Source: an uncultured Prevotella sp.
GTDB taxonomy: Bacteria; Bacteroidota; Bacteroidia; Bacteroidales; Bacteroidaceae
NCBI GenBank assembly: GCA_946540435.1
Contig: CAMNII010000006.1
Location: 1-64,000 of the forward strand
Length of the DNA: 64,000 nucleotides
Direction: 5' to 3'
The notes beneath the pieces were generated by a model. That model was not told the DNA's origin, did no database searches, and saw nothing but the letters and a program-made list of their open reading frames with translations. Numbering within the stretch: the stretch's first letter is position 1; the number at the start of each line of letters is the position of its first letter. The position numbers were made by a program, and so were the translations under genes. This document shows positions 1 through 9,800 of this stretch, piece by piece.

Positions 1-33
1 TTCATCCTGAGCCAGGATCAAACTCTACATTGT
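1..33 (-). rRNA. rrs: 16S ribosomal RNA, 5' end only
   Basis: The reverse complement of the first bases carries the universal 16S 5' sequence AGAGTTTGATCCTGGCTCAG followed by GATGAA. Aligning the A of AGAGTTTG to E. coli position 8 puts the mature 5' end at about position 33. The rest of the gene lies outside the window to the left. The exact mature end is inferred from alignment only. Confidence 0.95.
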
Positions 34-305
34 AAAAACTGTATCTTGCCAGCTTACCGCAGGACATAACCCCAAAAAAGGGGAACGGCTGCGGACCGCT
101 GAGCGTTGTCTGTCTCAGTACGCTTTCCGATTTATCTCTACCTGTTTCTTCAAAGTAATAACCATATTTCTATGGTTGACGGTTGTTTTACCCGAGACAC
201 ATTATATATAATATATCTCGCTTCTGTACTACTTTGTCTGTTTATGTAAGTTTCTCAAAGAACTCTTTCCATTGCTCTCTTTCCGTTTTTAGGCGAAAGC
301 GGATG
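34..305 (-). other. rRNA operon leader
   Basis: About 270 nt lie between the 16S 5' end and the promoter at 306-337, and no gene is visible here. A small CCCC/GGGG hairpin sits near 72-83. Long transcribed leaders with processing and antitermination signals are normal for rRNA operons; I could not identify a specific boxA-like element. Short open frames in this stretch have no protein-like character. Confidence 0.6.
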
Positions 306-337
306 CAAAGGTACGGACTTTTTCATTACCCTGCAAA
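306..337 (-). promoter_or_regulatory. rRNA operon promoter (Bacteroidetes type)
   Basis: On the minus strand a TTTG (334-337) is followed after 20 nt by TACCTTTG (306-313). This matches the Bacteroidetes sigma-ABfr consensus TTTG, about 19-21 nt, TAnnTTTG. It points toward the 16S gene, with a start site expected near position 300. Confidence 0.8.
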
Positions 338-598
338 TATTTTCCAAATTATTTTCACCAAAACCTCAATTTTTTCACAATAATTGACAAACATCAAGGA
401 GAAACTGGAGAAAAAACTAATAAAACTTGGTTATTGAAGCAAAAAAAGCAGATTAATAAGGTGAGGACGGGAACGACAAAGGGAAGTCTCTCTTTACATG
501 TACATTTATATATATATGAGCGATCCCCACCATAAACAAAAAGAATTATGTGCGGGGAACAATTTGCCATATTCCTTCGTAGTTATACTTTTTTTTAT

Positions 599-606
599 TA
601 CCTTTG
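599..606 (+). promoter_or_regulatory. -7 box of the tcdA promoter
   Basis: TACCTTTG lies 27 nt before the ATG at 633. No good TTTG was seen at the expected -33 distance. Its position rules out the upstream in-frame ATG codons at 498 and 516 as translation starts. Confidence 0.6.
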
Positions 607-632
607 TGCCCGATATCACAATAAATGACGGA

Positions 633-1373
633 ATGGTTACCGAAGAACATATTTTCCACCGGGCTGCATTATTGCTGGGAGACGATGCTATGGAGCATAT
701 CGGCCGGCAGCGCGTCATCATTTTCGGTGTTGGCGGCGTAGGGTCCTGGTGCGCAGAAGGGTTGGTGCGCAGCGGTGTCCGCCAGCTCACCATTGTCGAC
801 TCAGACTGCGTTTGTGCCTCGAATATCAACCGCCAGCTGATGGCCACCACTGTCAATATAGGTCATCCGAAAGTAGAGGTTCTACGTGAACGCCTGCTCG
901 CCATCAACCCCTCTGCGGAGGTCGTCGCGCTACAGAAGGTGTTCTGCGAAGGCACTGCCGATGAGTTCCGTCTTGATGACTACGACTTCATCATCGATGC
1001 CATCGACTCTCTTAAGGACAAGGCACTGCTAATCCTGATGGCCACTGCGACACAGGCGCACTTCTTCTCGTCGATGGGTGCGGCGCTGAAGATGGATCCT
1101 TCACGCATCCGTGTGACGGAGTTTTGGAAGGTGACCGGCGACCCGTTGGCCCGGGCTTTGCGCCATCGTTTCAAGCGTGACCATCGTTTCCCGCAACGTA
1201 AGTTCAAATGCGTATACAGCGACGAACTGCTCAAGAACCGGGATGTCGCCACTGGCGAAGAAGGCACGAGAGTCAACGGTTCACTAGTTCATATTACCGC
1301 CATTTTCGGGCTGACCCTTGCCAGCATGGTTATTAGGGAAATTTCTTCCATGCCTTTGGCTCCCGGAAGGTGA
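633..1373 (+). CDS. tcdA: tRNA threonylcarbamoyladenosine dehydratase TcdA
   Basis: This is a ThiF/MoeB/E1-like ATP-dependent enzyme of about 246 residues. It is expected to cyclise the t6A37 base of ANN-decoding tRNAs to ct6A in the cytoplasm. The start at 633 (MVTEEHIFHRAALLLG) is chosen because the upstream extension lies before or across the promoter -7 box and has no family character. Visible signatures are the nucleotide-binding loop FGVGGVGSWCAEGLVRSG, the VDSD strand end, the SNINRQ motif that positions ATP, and a KCVYS cysteine segment in the second half. Length and order match the CsdL/YgdL family. It is monocistronic between the rRNA promoter and the SusC promoter. Confidence 0.93.
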   Translation: MVTEEHIFHRAALLLGDDAMEHIGRQRVIIFGVGGVGSWCAEGLVRSGVRQLTIVDSDCVCASNINRQLMATTVNIGHPKVEVLRERLLAINPSAEVVALQKVFCEGTADEFRLDDYDFIIDAIDSLKDKALLILMATATQAHFFSSMGAALKMDPSRIRVTEFWKVTGDPLARALRHRFKRDHRFPQRKFKCVYSDELLKNRDVATGEEGTRVNGSLVHITAIFGLTLASMVIREISSMPLAPGR

Positions 1374-1480
1374 GTCATTTCTATTGACAAATCTTTTGTC
1401 TTCTCATTGTCCTATTCTCTAAACTCATCCAGAAGCTTGTCCATACCAAAGAAAAGCAAAAGAATTGTTTTCTTTTATTA

Positions 1481-1509
1481 TTGTGTTTCGGTTTTTTTTT
1501 GTACCTTTG
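1481..1509 (+). promoter_or_regulatory. Promoter of the SusC-SusD-GH85 operon
   Basis: TTG at 1481-1483, then 18 nt, then TACCTTTG at 1502-1509: a near-consensus Bacteroidetes promoter. The transcript would begin near 1515, which excludes the ATG at 1465 as a start for SusC. No SARP, HTCS or anti-sigma regulator gene is adjacent, so the control of this locus is not visible in the window. Confidence 0.7.
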
Positions 1510-1572
1510 CGCGGTCTTTTTCTCAATAGATTAATGTACATGCGTAAACAATTACAAAATAGTATAAAAAAC

Positions 1573-4500
1573 ATGAACGTAAGAAAGAAAATTCTAGCAA
1601 CACTGTTGTTGGTCGCTTTGTCGACCCCCTACCAGGTTATCGTGGCGACAACAGGTATTGCCAACAGCAAGGGTGCCGGCAGTGAGTCGCTGACCTTCCA
1701 AGAGAATGAGAAACAGATTATCACAGGACAGGTTGTCGACGAGACGGGCGAGCCGATGATAGGCGTCACTGTCGCGGTGAAGGGCACGAAGGATATGGCC
1801 GTCACCGACTTCGACGGCAACTTCAATGTCCAGACGGGAGTTGCCGCTCCCGTATTGGTATTCACCTATCTGGGCTATAAGTCTGTTGAGGTGACAGCCC
1901 GTGCAGGACAGGCTGTCAGCGTGACCATGGAACCTGACGCCCAAGCTATTGACGAAGTCGTCGTGACGGCCCTCGGCATCAAGCGCGAGAAAAAGATGCT
2001 GGGCTATGCCGTTCAGGACATCAAGAGCGACGCGCTGAATGTGACCGGCGACCCGTCGGTGACGAGTGCCCTTTCGGGTAAGGTAGCCGGCCTGCAGATG
2101 AACACGGCTTCAACGGGTCTGGGCGGTTCTACGAAGATTACCATTCGCGGCAACTCGTCGCTCACCGACAACAACCAGCCTCTGTGGGTGGTCGACGGTG
2201 TGCCGTTCACCGACAACAACACATCGAGTGCTTCGACCTATGGTGGTATTGACCGCGGAGGTACGTCGTTCGACATCAACCCCGAGGATATCGAGTCTAT
2301 CTCCGTCCTGAAGGGTGCCAACGCCGCCGCCCTCTATGGTTCACGTGCCGGAAATGGTGTCATCTTCGTCACCACGAAGAAGGGTTCCCACCGTCAGGGC
2401 TTCGGCATCACCTATAGCGGTAACTTCACATGGAGCCAAGTCTCAGAGACCATCGGCATGCAGAAGAAATACGGACAGGGTAAGCAGGGGCGTGCCACGC
2501 TTTCTGACGAGGTAGCCTTCGGTGCTGAGCTCGACGGTCACGACGAACCGTCTTGGACCGGCGATGCCCTCCCCTATCAGTACTACGGCGACAAGCTCCG
2601 CGACTATTTCTCGACAGGCTTCTCACAGTTCCACACCGTTGCCCTTGGCAACTCCACTGAGAAGTCGCACTATCGCCTGTCGGTGGGCTACAACGACAAC
2701 AACGGCATTTTCAAAAACGAAGGCCTTGACAAGCTCACGGTCGACCTGAACTCCGGAACGGAAATCAACAAGTGGCTGTCGTCCGACGCAAAGATATCCC
2801 TTTCACGTACCAAGGCCATGAACCGTCCTCAGACAGGTCTGGGCGGTGAGGTAGGCCAGCTGCTGCTCATCCCCGGCAACGTGCGTCTGCAGGACCTTCA
2901 GGTGTACCAGACCGAGAAGCGCATGCATCAGAACTGGTTCGGTCCCGACATGCAGTATTCCAATCCCTATTACGTGCGTCATCAGCTGCAGAACAGCGAC
3001 GAGCGCTGGCGTGCCTTCGGCTACTACGCTCTGAACCTGAACGTCAGTGAATGGCTGAAGGTGACGGGTAAGTATGCCTTCGACTACTATCGCACGCGAA
3101 TTGAATCGACCAATCTCTCATTGGGCAACACGGCAGTGTCTACTCCCGACCGCCACTGGAGCACGATGGTCAGCGACGACGGCATGAGCCGTTCAGAAGA
3201 AAACTGGTTTGAACAGAACATCTCGCTCTTGGCTCTTGGCGACAAGCAACTCAGCGAGGACTTCCGTTTCGGTTATAACCTGGGCGGTAACATCATGTAC
3301 CAGAAGCGCGAGGAGCTGGGCGCCAGCGTGCGTGACATGCTGGAGAAAGACAACTGGATCTTTAACACGGGTAATCAGGTAACAGGAGCCGGCGACTCGG
3401 GCTTCGACCGTGCCATGTACTCCGTCTACGGCAGCATCCAGCTGGCCTGGCGCGAATACCTCTCTCTCGATCTCACCGCCCGCAACGACTGGTCGTCGAC
3501 ACTCCCTAAGTCAAACCGCTCGTTCTTCTATCCGTCAGCATCGGTTAGCTATATCTTCTCCGACTTCATGAAGAGCATTGACCGTCCGCTTCCCAAGTGG
3601 ATTACCTTCATGAAGACGCGCCTGTCGGTGGCTCAGGTCGGTAAGGACGTGTCGCCCTACAACCTCTACAACACCCGCTCGTTCAAATATGAGAACGGCG
3701 TGCGTGTGCCTGTGGTGAACACCATCCTGAAGAATGCCAACCTCAAGCCCGAGATCAACAGTTCTCTGGAATGGGGACTCGACATGAAGTTCCTTGACAA
3801 CCGTCTGGGCTTCGACTTCACCTTCTACACCAACTCCACAAAGAACCAGGCGATGCTTGTCAGCGCTTCGGCACCATGGAGCCAGCAGTGGATCAATGCC
3901 GGTAAAGTGAACAATACCGGTATGGAACTGATGCTCTATGCCACCCCGGTGAAGACCGACGACTTCACTTTCGACCTGACGATGAACTTCGCTCATAACA
4001 CGTCTACCGTGAAAGAACTGGCTCCCGAGTTCAATGCCAACTACATCTACCTCAACGGCGACGGGCTGATGCCTGTCAAGGTGGGTGCCGTAGCCGGCGG
4101 CAAACTCGGTGACATCTACGCCAACAACCTGCTTCGCCGTGACGCCAACGGCAACGTTGTCATTGGTGAGAACGGCCTGCCGTTGCCTGTCACCTCACAG
4201 GATGCCAACGGCAACCTCGAGCAGTATAAGCTCGACCACCCCATCGGCAATATCCAGCCCGACCTGCTGATGTCTGTCACTCCCAGCTTCACCTATAAGG
4301 GCATCAACCTGACGGCGATGTTCGACATGCGCTTCGGCGGCGACATCGTCAGCGTCAGCGAAGGTATGGCCACATCAGTGGGAACCTCCGAGCGCACCCT
4401 CAACCGTGGAGAGCTGAAGACCGTCAACGGACTGACCGACTACTATATGGTTGTGCCGGGCGTCACCGCCGACGGTCAGCCCAACACCAAGGAGGTCAGC

Positions 4501-4815
4501 GCCCAGGCTTACTACTCAGCCATCGGACTCTACAGCTCAACGAAGGGTTACGCAGAGGAGTTCCTCCACAGCGCCTCCTATATCAAGTTGAAGGAGCTCT
4601 CCCTGGGCTACAGCTTCCCCAAGAAGATGCTCAAGGGCACTCCGTTCACGCAGTTCAAGCTCTCGTTCGTTGCCCGTAACCTCTGCTTCCTGATGAAGCA
4701 CACGCCCGGCAATCCCGACGGCGGCTATGACACTTCGATGTTCTCACAAGCCCTCGACTTTGCCGCCGTTCCTTATACGCGTACCTTCGGATTCAGTGTG
4801 AACGTAGGTTTCTAA
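1573..4815 (+). CDS. SusC/RagA-family TonB-linked outer membrane receptor
   Basis: A TonB-dependent outer membrane transporter that imports oligosaccharides together with its SusD partner, which starts 41 nt downstream. The ATG at 1573 gives a good Sec signal (MNVRKKILATLLLVALS); in-frame ATGs at 1534 and 1540 also lie after the promoter and cannot be excluded. Residues ~50-130 form a carboxypeptidase-D regulatory-like domain (QVVDETGEPMIGVTVAVKG, TDFDGNF). The plug follows at ~137-270, with LSGKVAGLQM, TKITIRGNSS and PLWVVDGVPF. The remainder is the 22-strand barrel ending in GFSVNVGF. About 1080 residues is usual for the family. The linked GH85 suggests N-glycan fragments as cargo; this is inference. 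Confidence 0.95.
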   Translation: MNVRKKILATLLLVALSTPYQVIVATTGIANSKGAGSESLTFQENEKQIITGQVVDETGEPMIGVTVAVKGTKDMAVTDFDGNFNVQTGVAAPVLVFTYLGYKSVEVTARAGQAVSVTMEPDAQAIDEVVVTALGIKREKKMLGYAVQDIKSDALNVTGDPSVTSALSGKVAGLQMNTASTGLGGSTKITIRGNSSLTDNNQPLWVVDGVPFTDNNTSSASTYGGIDRGGTSFDINPEDIESISVLKGANAAALYGSRAGNGVIFVTTKKGSHRQGFGITYSGNFTWSQVSETIGMQKKYGQGKQGRATLSDEVAFGAELDGHDEPSWTGDALPYQYYGDKLRDYFSTGFSQFHTVALGNSTEKSHYRLSVGYNDNNGIFKNEGLDKLTVDLNSGTEINKWLSSDAKISLSRTKAMNRPQTGLGGEVGQLLLIPGNVRLQDLQVYQTEKRMHQNWFGPDMQYSNPYYVRHQLQNSDERWRAFGYYALNLNVSEWLKVTGKYAFDYYRTRIESTNLSLGNTAVSTPDRHWSTMVSDDGMSRSEENWFEQNISLLALGDKQLSEDFRFGYNLGGNIMYQKREELGASVRDMLEKDNWIFNTGNQVTGAGDSGFDRAMYSVYGSIQLAWREYLSLDLTARNDWSSTLPKSNRSFFYPSASVSYIFSDFMKSIDRPLPKWITFMKTRLSVAQVGKDVSPYNLYNTRSFKYENGVRVPVVNTILKNANLKPEINSSLEWGLDMKFLDNRLGFDFTFYTNSTKNQAMLVSASAPWSQQWINAGKVNNTGMELMLYATPVKTDDFTFDLTMNFAHNTSTVKELAPEFNANYIYLNGDGLMPVKVGAVAGGKLGDIYANNLLRRDANGNVVIGENGLPLPVTSQDANGNLEQYKLDHPIGNIQPDLLMSVTPSFTYKGINLTAMFDMRFGGDIVSVSEGMATSVGTSERTLNRGELKTVNGLTDYYMVVPGVTADGQPNTKEVSAQAYYSAIGLYSSTKGYAEEFLHSASYIKLKELSLGYSFPKKMLKGTPFTQFKLSFVARNLCFLMKHTPGNPDGGYDTSMFSQALDFAAVPYTRTFGFSVNVGF

Positions 4816-4816
4816 A

Positions 4817-4856
4817 TAATGAGTAATGAGTAATTAGAAATTAGTAATTAGAAATT
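4817..4856 (+). repeat. 7-nt phased repeat filling the SusC-SusD spacer
   Basis: The spacer directly after the susC stop consists of heptamers TAATGAG, TAATGAG, TAATTAG, AAATTAG, TAATTAG and AAATT, running without interruption into the susD ATG. The same degenerate heptamer family recurs at 38047-38102 (opposite strand) and 40102-40133. Repeat-number change here would alter the distance between the susC stop and the susD start and the ribosome-loading region. Confidence 0.85.
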
Positions 4857-6824
4857 ATGATTACCAAGACAATAAAATATATCTGTGCTGTCATCATGGT
4901 CTTTGGAATGGCTTCCTGCTACGACCTTGACGAGATGAGCCGCAACCCCTATGAACTGGCAGACAACACCACGGGAACAGAAATCATCGACGTGGACGAC
5001 GAGTCAGAATATGCCGACATCAACATCGACTATGTCGTCAGCCACGACGACTCCGTAGCCCTGCAGAGTGAGCTCGCCACTGCCTCGAGCATCTTCCGCA
5101 ACTACCTCTACGAAGGCTACTACGACCAGTACCAGCGAGCTACCAACCTCACCCACGACATCTACAGTGCCTATTCTGCCAACAACCAGCCGAAGTTTGC
5201 CGGGCTCTCGCCCGACTATCTCTACCAGGACGGCTGGAGTGCCCTGCGCTGGAGTTGCTTCTACGAAAACCGCTGCAAGGAATACCGTCAGCTGTTGCGT
5301 GCACTGAAGTTCAACCCCACTCCCGAGAAATACAAGAACCTCTTCTACGCCACCCGCATCTATATGGCCTTCATCGCACTAGCAAACACCGACACCTATG
5401 GCGACATGCCGTTCAAGGTGTATGTCCAGGCCCGCGAGCCCGAGACCAACAACGTGCCGTACAACACGCAGGAAGAAGTCTACGACGCCATGTTCCGCAT
5501 GCTCGAGCAGGCCGTCGACAGCATTCAGCCCGACGACAAGGAGCAAGTCAGTTTCGGTGGCGATGACATCTGCTACCAGGGCGACTGGAACAAATGGCTG
5601 CGCTTTGCCAACACGCTCCGTCTGCGTATGGCCCTCCGCATCTCCAATGTCGACCCGCAGCGGGCAAAAGAAGAGGCAGAGGCTGCCCTCAACAGCGAGT
5701 ATGGTCTGATGACTTCGAATGCCGACAACATGCAGACCGTGCCGAAGTATGCACGCGTGGAAGATGGTGGTACCGATGATGGCGGCAGCGAAAACGTATT
5801 CGCCATGATCTCCATCGCTTATGGCGGCGAGCTCGTGCTGTCGAAAGACATGGAGAACTACTATCGCAACCTCTCTACCGGCGGTAAGGAATATCAGGTC
5901 ATCGTCGGCACCGGACGTAATCCCAAGAAGGAGACCTACACCATCGACCCGCGATGCCTCGTCTGCTGGTATCGTTCCGGCATGACCGCCAACACATGGG
6001 CCTCGGGCGAGGACAATATGCGCGGCGACTATGTGGGCTGCGTCCGCGGCACACAGCCGCCCCTCATCAGTATGGGCAACGACATCCTCTACAGCACCAC
6101 CAAAACCAAACCGAAACCAGAATCGAAGGAACTCAACAAAGACTTCTGGTTCAGCTATAGCCGTCCCTCGGTGTGGCTGGGCTACAGCGAGAGCCTCTTC
6201 CTGAAGGCCGAGGCTGCCCTGCGCGGCTGGACGGGCAGCGACCTGTCGATGACAGCCGAGGAGTATTTCCGTGCCGGCATCCAGGCCTCGATGGACTACT
6301 ATCAGATTGATGCTGCCGATGCCCAGAAATATATTGACGGCGTCGTGGCCCTCAACGACGGCACCTTCCAGAGCGGCGACCGTGAGCGCATTCTCGAAGC
6401 CATCATCACGCATAAATACATGGCTGTCTTCCCCAACGGCAACGAGGGCTGGGCAGAATTCCGCCGCACGGAATATCCTGCACTCGCCAATCCGCTGGAA
6501 AATGCTTCAGGTGGAGACGTACCCATAGGAAAATTCATCAAACGCGTTCTTTATCCATTCAGTGAGAATGCCAACCAATACTTCCTCGACCATAAAGAGT
6601 TACACACAAAAAACACCCAAGGTACTCGCCTGTGGTGGGATGTGGCAGACACCAACGAAGGCACGCAGGAGGTCACCTACAAATACACCATCCCCGTGGA
6701 GAAGACCGATGAAAACGGCCTACCCATTCTCGACGAAAACGGCGAACCCGTCATGGAAGAGCGCGAAGTCACAAAGGTCAACACCGAAGGCATCCGCGTA
6801 AAACCGAATAACTTCAGAGAATAA
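4857..6824 (+). CDS. SusD/RagB-family outer membrane lipoprotein
   Basis: Surface glycan-binding lid of the SusC transporter. The N-terminus MITKTIKYICAVIMVFGM ends in a lipobox ASC, giving a lipidated Cys21. The first ~90 mature residues (LDEMSRNPYELAD, the acidic IDVDDESEYADINIDY stretch) and the helical body with YQRATNLTHDIYSAY and WSALRWSCFYENRCKEYRQLL resemble the SusD-like_2 branch (SusD/RagB nutrient-binding lipoprotein). Its 655 residues are somewhat longer than the ~530-600 common in the family. The substrate is not readable from sequence; the adjacent GH85 gene (26 nt downstream) is the best clue. Confidence 0.92.
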   Translation: MITKTIKYICAVIMVFGMASCYDLDEMSRNPYELADNTTGTEIIDVDDESEYADINIDYVVSHDDSVALQSELATASSIFRNYLYEGYYDQYQRATNLTHDIYSAYSANNQPKFAGLSPDYLYQDGWSALRWSCFYENRCKEYRQLLRALKFNPTPEKYKNLFYATRIYMAFIALANTDTYGDMPFKVYVQAREPETNNVPYNTQEEVYDAMFRMLEQAVDSIQPDDKEQVSFGGDDICYQGDWNKWLRFANTLRLRMALRISNVDPQRAKEEAEAALNSEYGLMTSNADNMQTVPKYARVEDGGTDDGGSENVFAMISIAYGGELVLSKDMENYYRNLSTGGKEYQVIVGTGRNPKKETYTIDPRCLVCWYRSGMTANTWASGEDNMRGDYVGCVRGTQPPLISMGNDILYSTTKTKPKPESKELNKDFWFSYSRPSVWLGYSESLFLKAEAALRGWTGSDLSMTAEEYFRAGIQASMDYYQIDAADAQKYIDGVVALNDGTFQSGDRERILEAIITHKYMAVFPNGNEGWAEFRRTEYPALANPLENASGGDVPIGKFIKRVLYPFSENANQYFLDHKELHTKNTQGTRLWWDVADTNEGTQEVTYKYTIPVEKTDENGLPILDENGEPVMEEREVTKVNTEGIRVKPNNFRE

Positions 6825-6850
6825 CCAACTAAATATCTAAAAACAAACGT

Positions 6851-9800
6851 ATGAAAATCAAACGTATCTTAGGCATGGCTCTGCTGGCACTCTTTGCCGG
6901 CACGGCTGCCGCCCAGCAGCCCCTCAACGGCTGTTGGCATCCGGACGACATCATCCAGTGGACGCCCGACAACCTGACTAAATTCCCCGACAACCCCTTC
7001 AACGTGTCCAAGGTGCCCCTGCAGCAGCGCTTCAAGGAGCCTACTGCCATGAAGGCCAATGCCACGCAGTTCTACGAGGGAGAAATCTGCAACTCAACAA
7101 TTCTCTACCCCACCTGTTCAATGTGTCCCTCACAAGGTGAGGTCGACAACTTCCTGGGCTACCAGCCCACCTACTGGCAGTATATGGACAAGCTGGTCTA
7201 TTGGGCCGGTGCTGCCTCAGAGGGTATCATCAACATCCCGCCGGCAGCCTCTACCGACGCTGCCCACGCACAGGGTGTGAAGGTACTCGGTAACATCTTC
7301 TTCCCACCGGCAGCCTTCGGAGGTACCCAGGCATGGGTACGTCAGATGCTCACCGTGGAAGGTGGTAAGTATGTATATGCCATCAAGCTCTACGAAATCG
7401 CCAAGTACTTCGGCTTCGACGGATGGTTCATCAACGAAGAGTCCGGCGGTGGAAGCACCGGTGAGTGGGAAGGCTTCTTCAAGGAGTTCTACGCTGCTGC
7501 CGAAGCCGATGGCGACTACCACATGGAGCTCCAGTGGTATAACGCCAGCCGTTCGCCCAACGTCACACTGCTGAAGACCAACATCAACACGTCGCAGTTC
7601 CTCGAGTATGGTGCCGTAGGCGACTATCGCGGCTATGCCTCACAGCTCGGCTGCACCGAGGCACAGACCTATTCCAAGATCTATGCCGGTATCGAGCTGG
7701 CACGTGCAGGCCACCTCGGCTGGACCACCTACCTGAACCAGGCCATGCCCACCACGGGCCACGTTGGTTCACTCGACCTCTTCTGCCCCGAGACAAAGAT
7801 CTGGGAAGACCCCGCCAAGAGCGCCTTCAAGAGCGTCAGCCGTAACCACGGCACACAGGCCTACCCCATCGGAAAGACCGTCTTCGACAACGATGAAGAC
7901 ATGTGGGTGAATACCCTCAGCGACCCCACGCAGACCCCATCGACAGGTTTCCCCGGTGTCTCCAACCGTGTCATCGAGCGCTCGGCCATCACCGCCATGC
8001 CTTTCCTCTCCGACATGGGTGTGGGTAACGGTAAGCACCGTTTTGTCGAGGGCGTCAAACAAGGCACTCGCGACTGGTACCACAGCGGCATGCAGAGCAT
8101 CCTGCCCACCTGGCGCTGGTGGATTGAGAACCGTGGCAACATCACCGTCAGCATCGACTGGGACAACGCCTACAACGTAGGTTCATCGTTCAAGTTTGCT
8201 GGAACACTCTCTGCCGGCGACCACCTCGTACGTCTCTACAAGACACAGATCAACGTGACCGACGGCGGCATCCTTCGCATCGTGTACAAAGGAACAGACG
8301 CCAATGTGGAGGCAAAGCTCTCAACGACCTCCAGCGTCAACCCCGACGTCACCATCAGCAATGCTACGACGACCACCGTCAACGGATGGACCGTTGCCGA
8401 CTTCGACCTCTCTGCCGTCAACGGCAAGACTGTCTATATGGTAGCCATCAACCTCAAGGCTACCTCACAGGTGAGCAGCTTCGCATGGAACCTCGGACAG
8501 GTGGCTCTGCTGCCTGCCAACTACGCTCCTGCCGCCGTAGAGGTGAGCAACCTCCGCACCACCAGTACGCTCGGTGAGTCGAAGGGCGACCTCCGCATCC
8601 TCTGGAACTACACATGGACCAACGCTTTCGACCACTTCGACATCTATACCGTCACAGCCGACAACCAGCGTACACTCGTCGGACAGACACGCGACGAGGG
8701 CTTCTATGTTCCCACCTTCGAACGCAACGGCAACGACGCCTTCATCAACGTAGAGGTTGTGCCCGTGATGAAAGACGGCAAGCAGAAGGCTGCACAAGTG
8801 TTGAAAGTCGACTATCCCGCTCCACAGCCTCCTGTCATCACCGTGAAGCTCGACAAGAGCTATGTCACCGTGGGTACTACCGTCACCATCACCGGTAAGG
8901 GCACCGGCAATCCCACTGCATGGGAGTGGCAGCTGCCTGCCGGACTGGAGTTTGCCAGCGGATACAACAAAGCCAGCAACCCCGTGAAGGTCGTTGCCAA
9001 GGCTGAGGGAAAACAACAGGTCACCGTCAAGTCGACCAACGCCATCGGCACCAGCACCAAGACCTTCGATGCCCTGGATGTCTTCTCGGCTGACGACATG
9101 AACCAGGTTGTCAACGTCGCCTTGAACAAGACCGTTGTCGACTACAGCGGCTCCACCAACTCCACTGAGGTACCCGGAAAGATTATCGACGGCGTCCGCA
9201 ACCCCTCGGCAACAAGTTCGAAGTGGTGCAACGTCAGCTCCGACAACTGGGTCATCTTCGACCTCGAAGGAGCCTATCGCATCTATGGCTTCGGCATCTG
9301 GGACGGCAACGCAGGTCCTGAGAGCGGTGTCGACCAGATTGACCGTTACGTCATCCAGCTCTCTGCCGATGGTGAAAACTGGGTTACCGTCGTCGACGAG
9401 GAGAACCGTGAGGACGAGAGCATCAAGTTCGACTATATTGCACCCTACAAGGCACGCTACGTCAAACTCATCCCCCACGTCAACGGCACCCTCCGCATCT
9501 GGGAGTTCGAGGTCTATGGCCGTGAGGACAACAACATGCTGATGACCGTCGAACCCACCGAACTGAAGGTGATGGCCGGCGAGACCAAGAACATCACCGT
9601 CAGCTACGACCTCAACGGCGACGAGCGCAGCGACTACTTCGTCTGCACAGCTACAGCCGCCAATCAGAACGTCACCTTCGGAACCATCACCGAGAACAAG
9701 GACGCCCACACCTTCACCATCCCCGTCAAGGGTGGTAATATCATCGGGCTCGACCGCATCACCGTCAACCTCAACAACGGCGGAGCCTATAAAGAGCGCA

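Noticed and set aside
183..383. Small plus-strand protein in the rRNA leader region
   Set aside because: It overlaps the rRNA promoter on the other strand, with no start signals and no family resemblance.
5379..6413. 344-codon minus-strand frame opposite susD
   Set aside because: Antisense to a SusD gene with lipobox and family features; no independent evidence.
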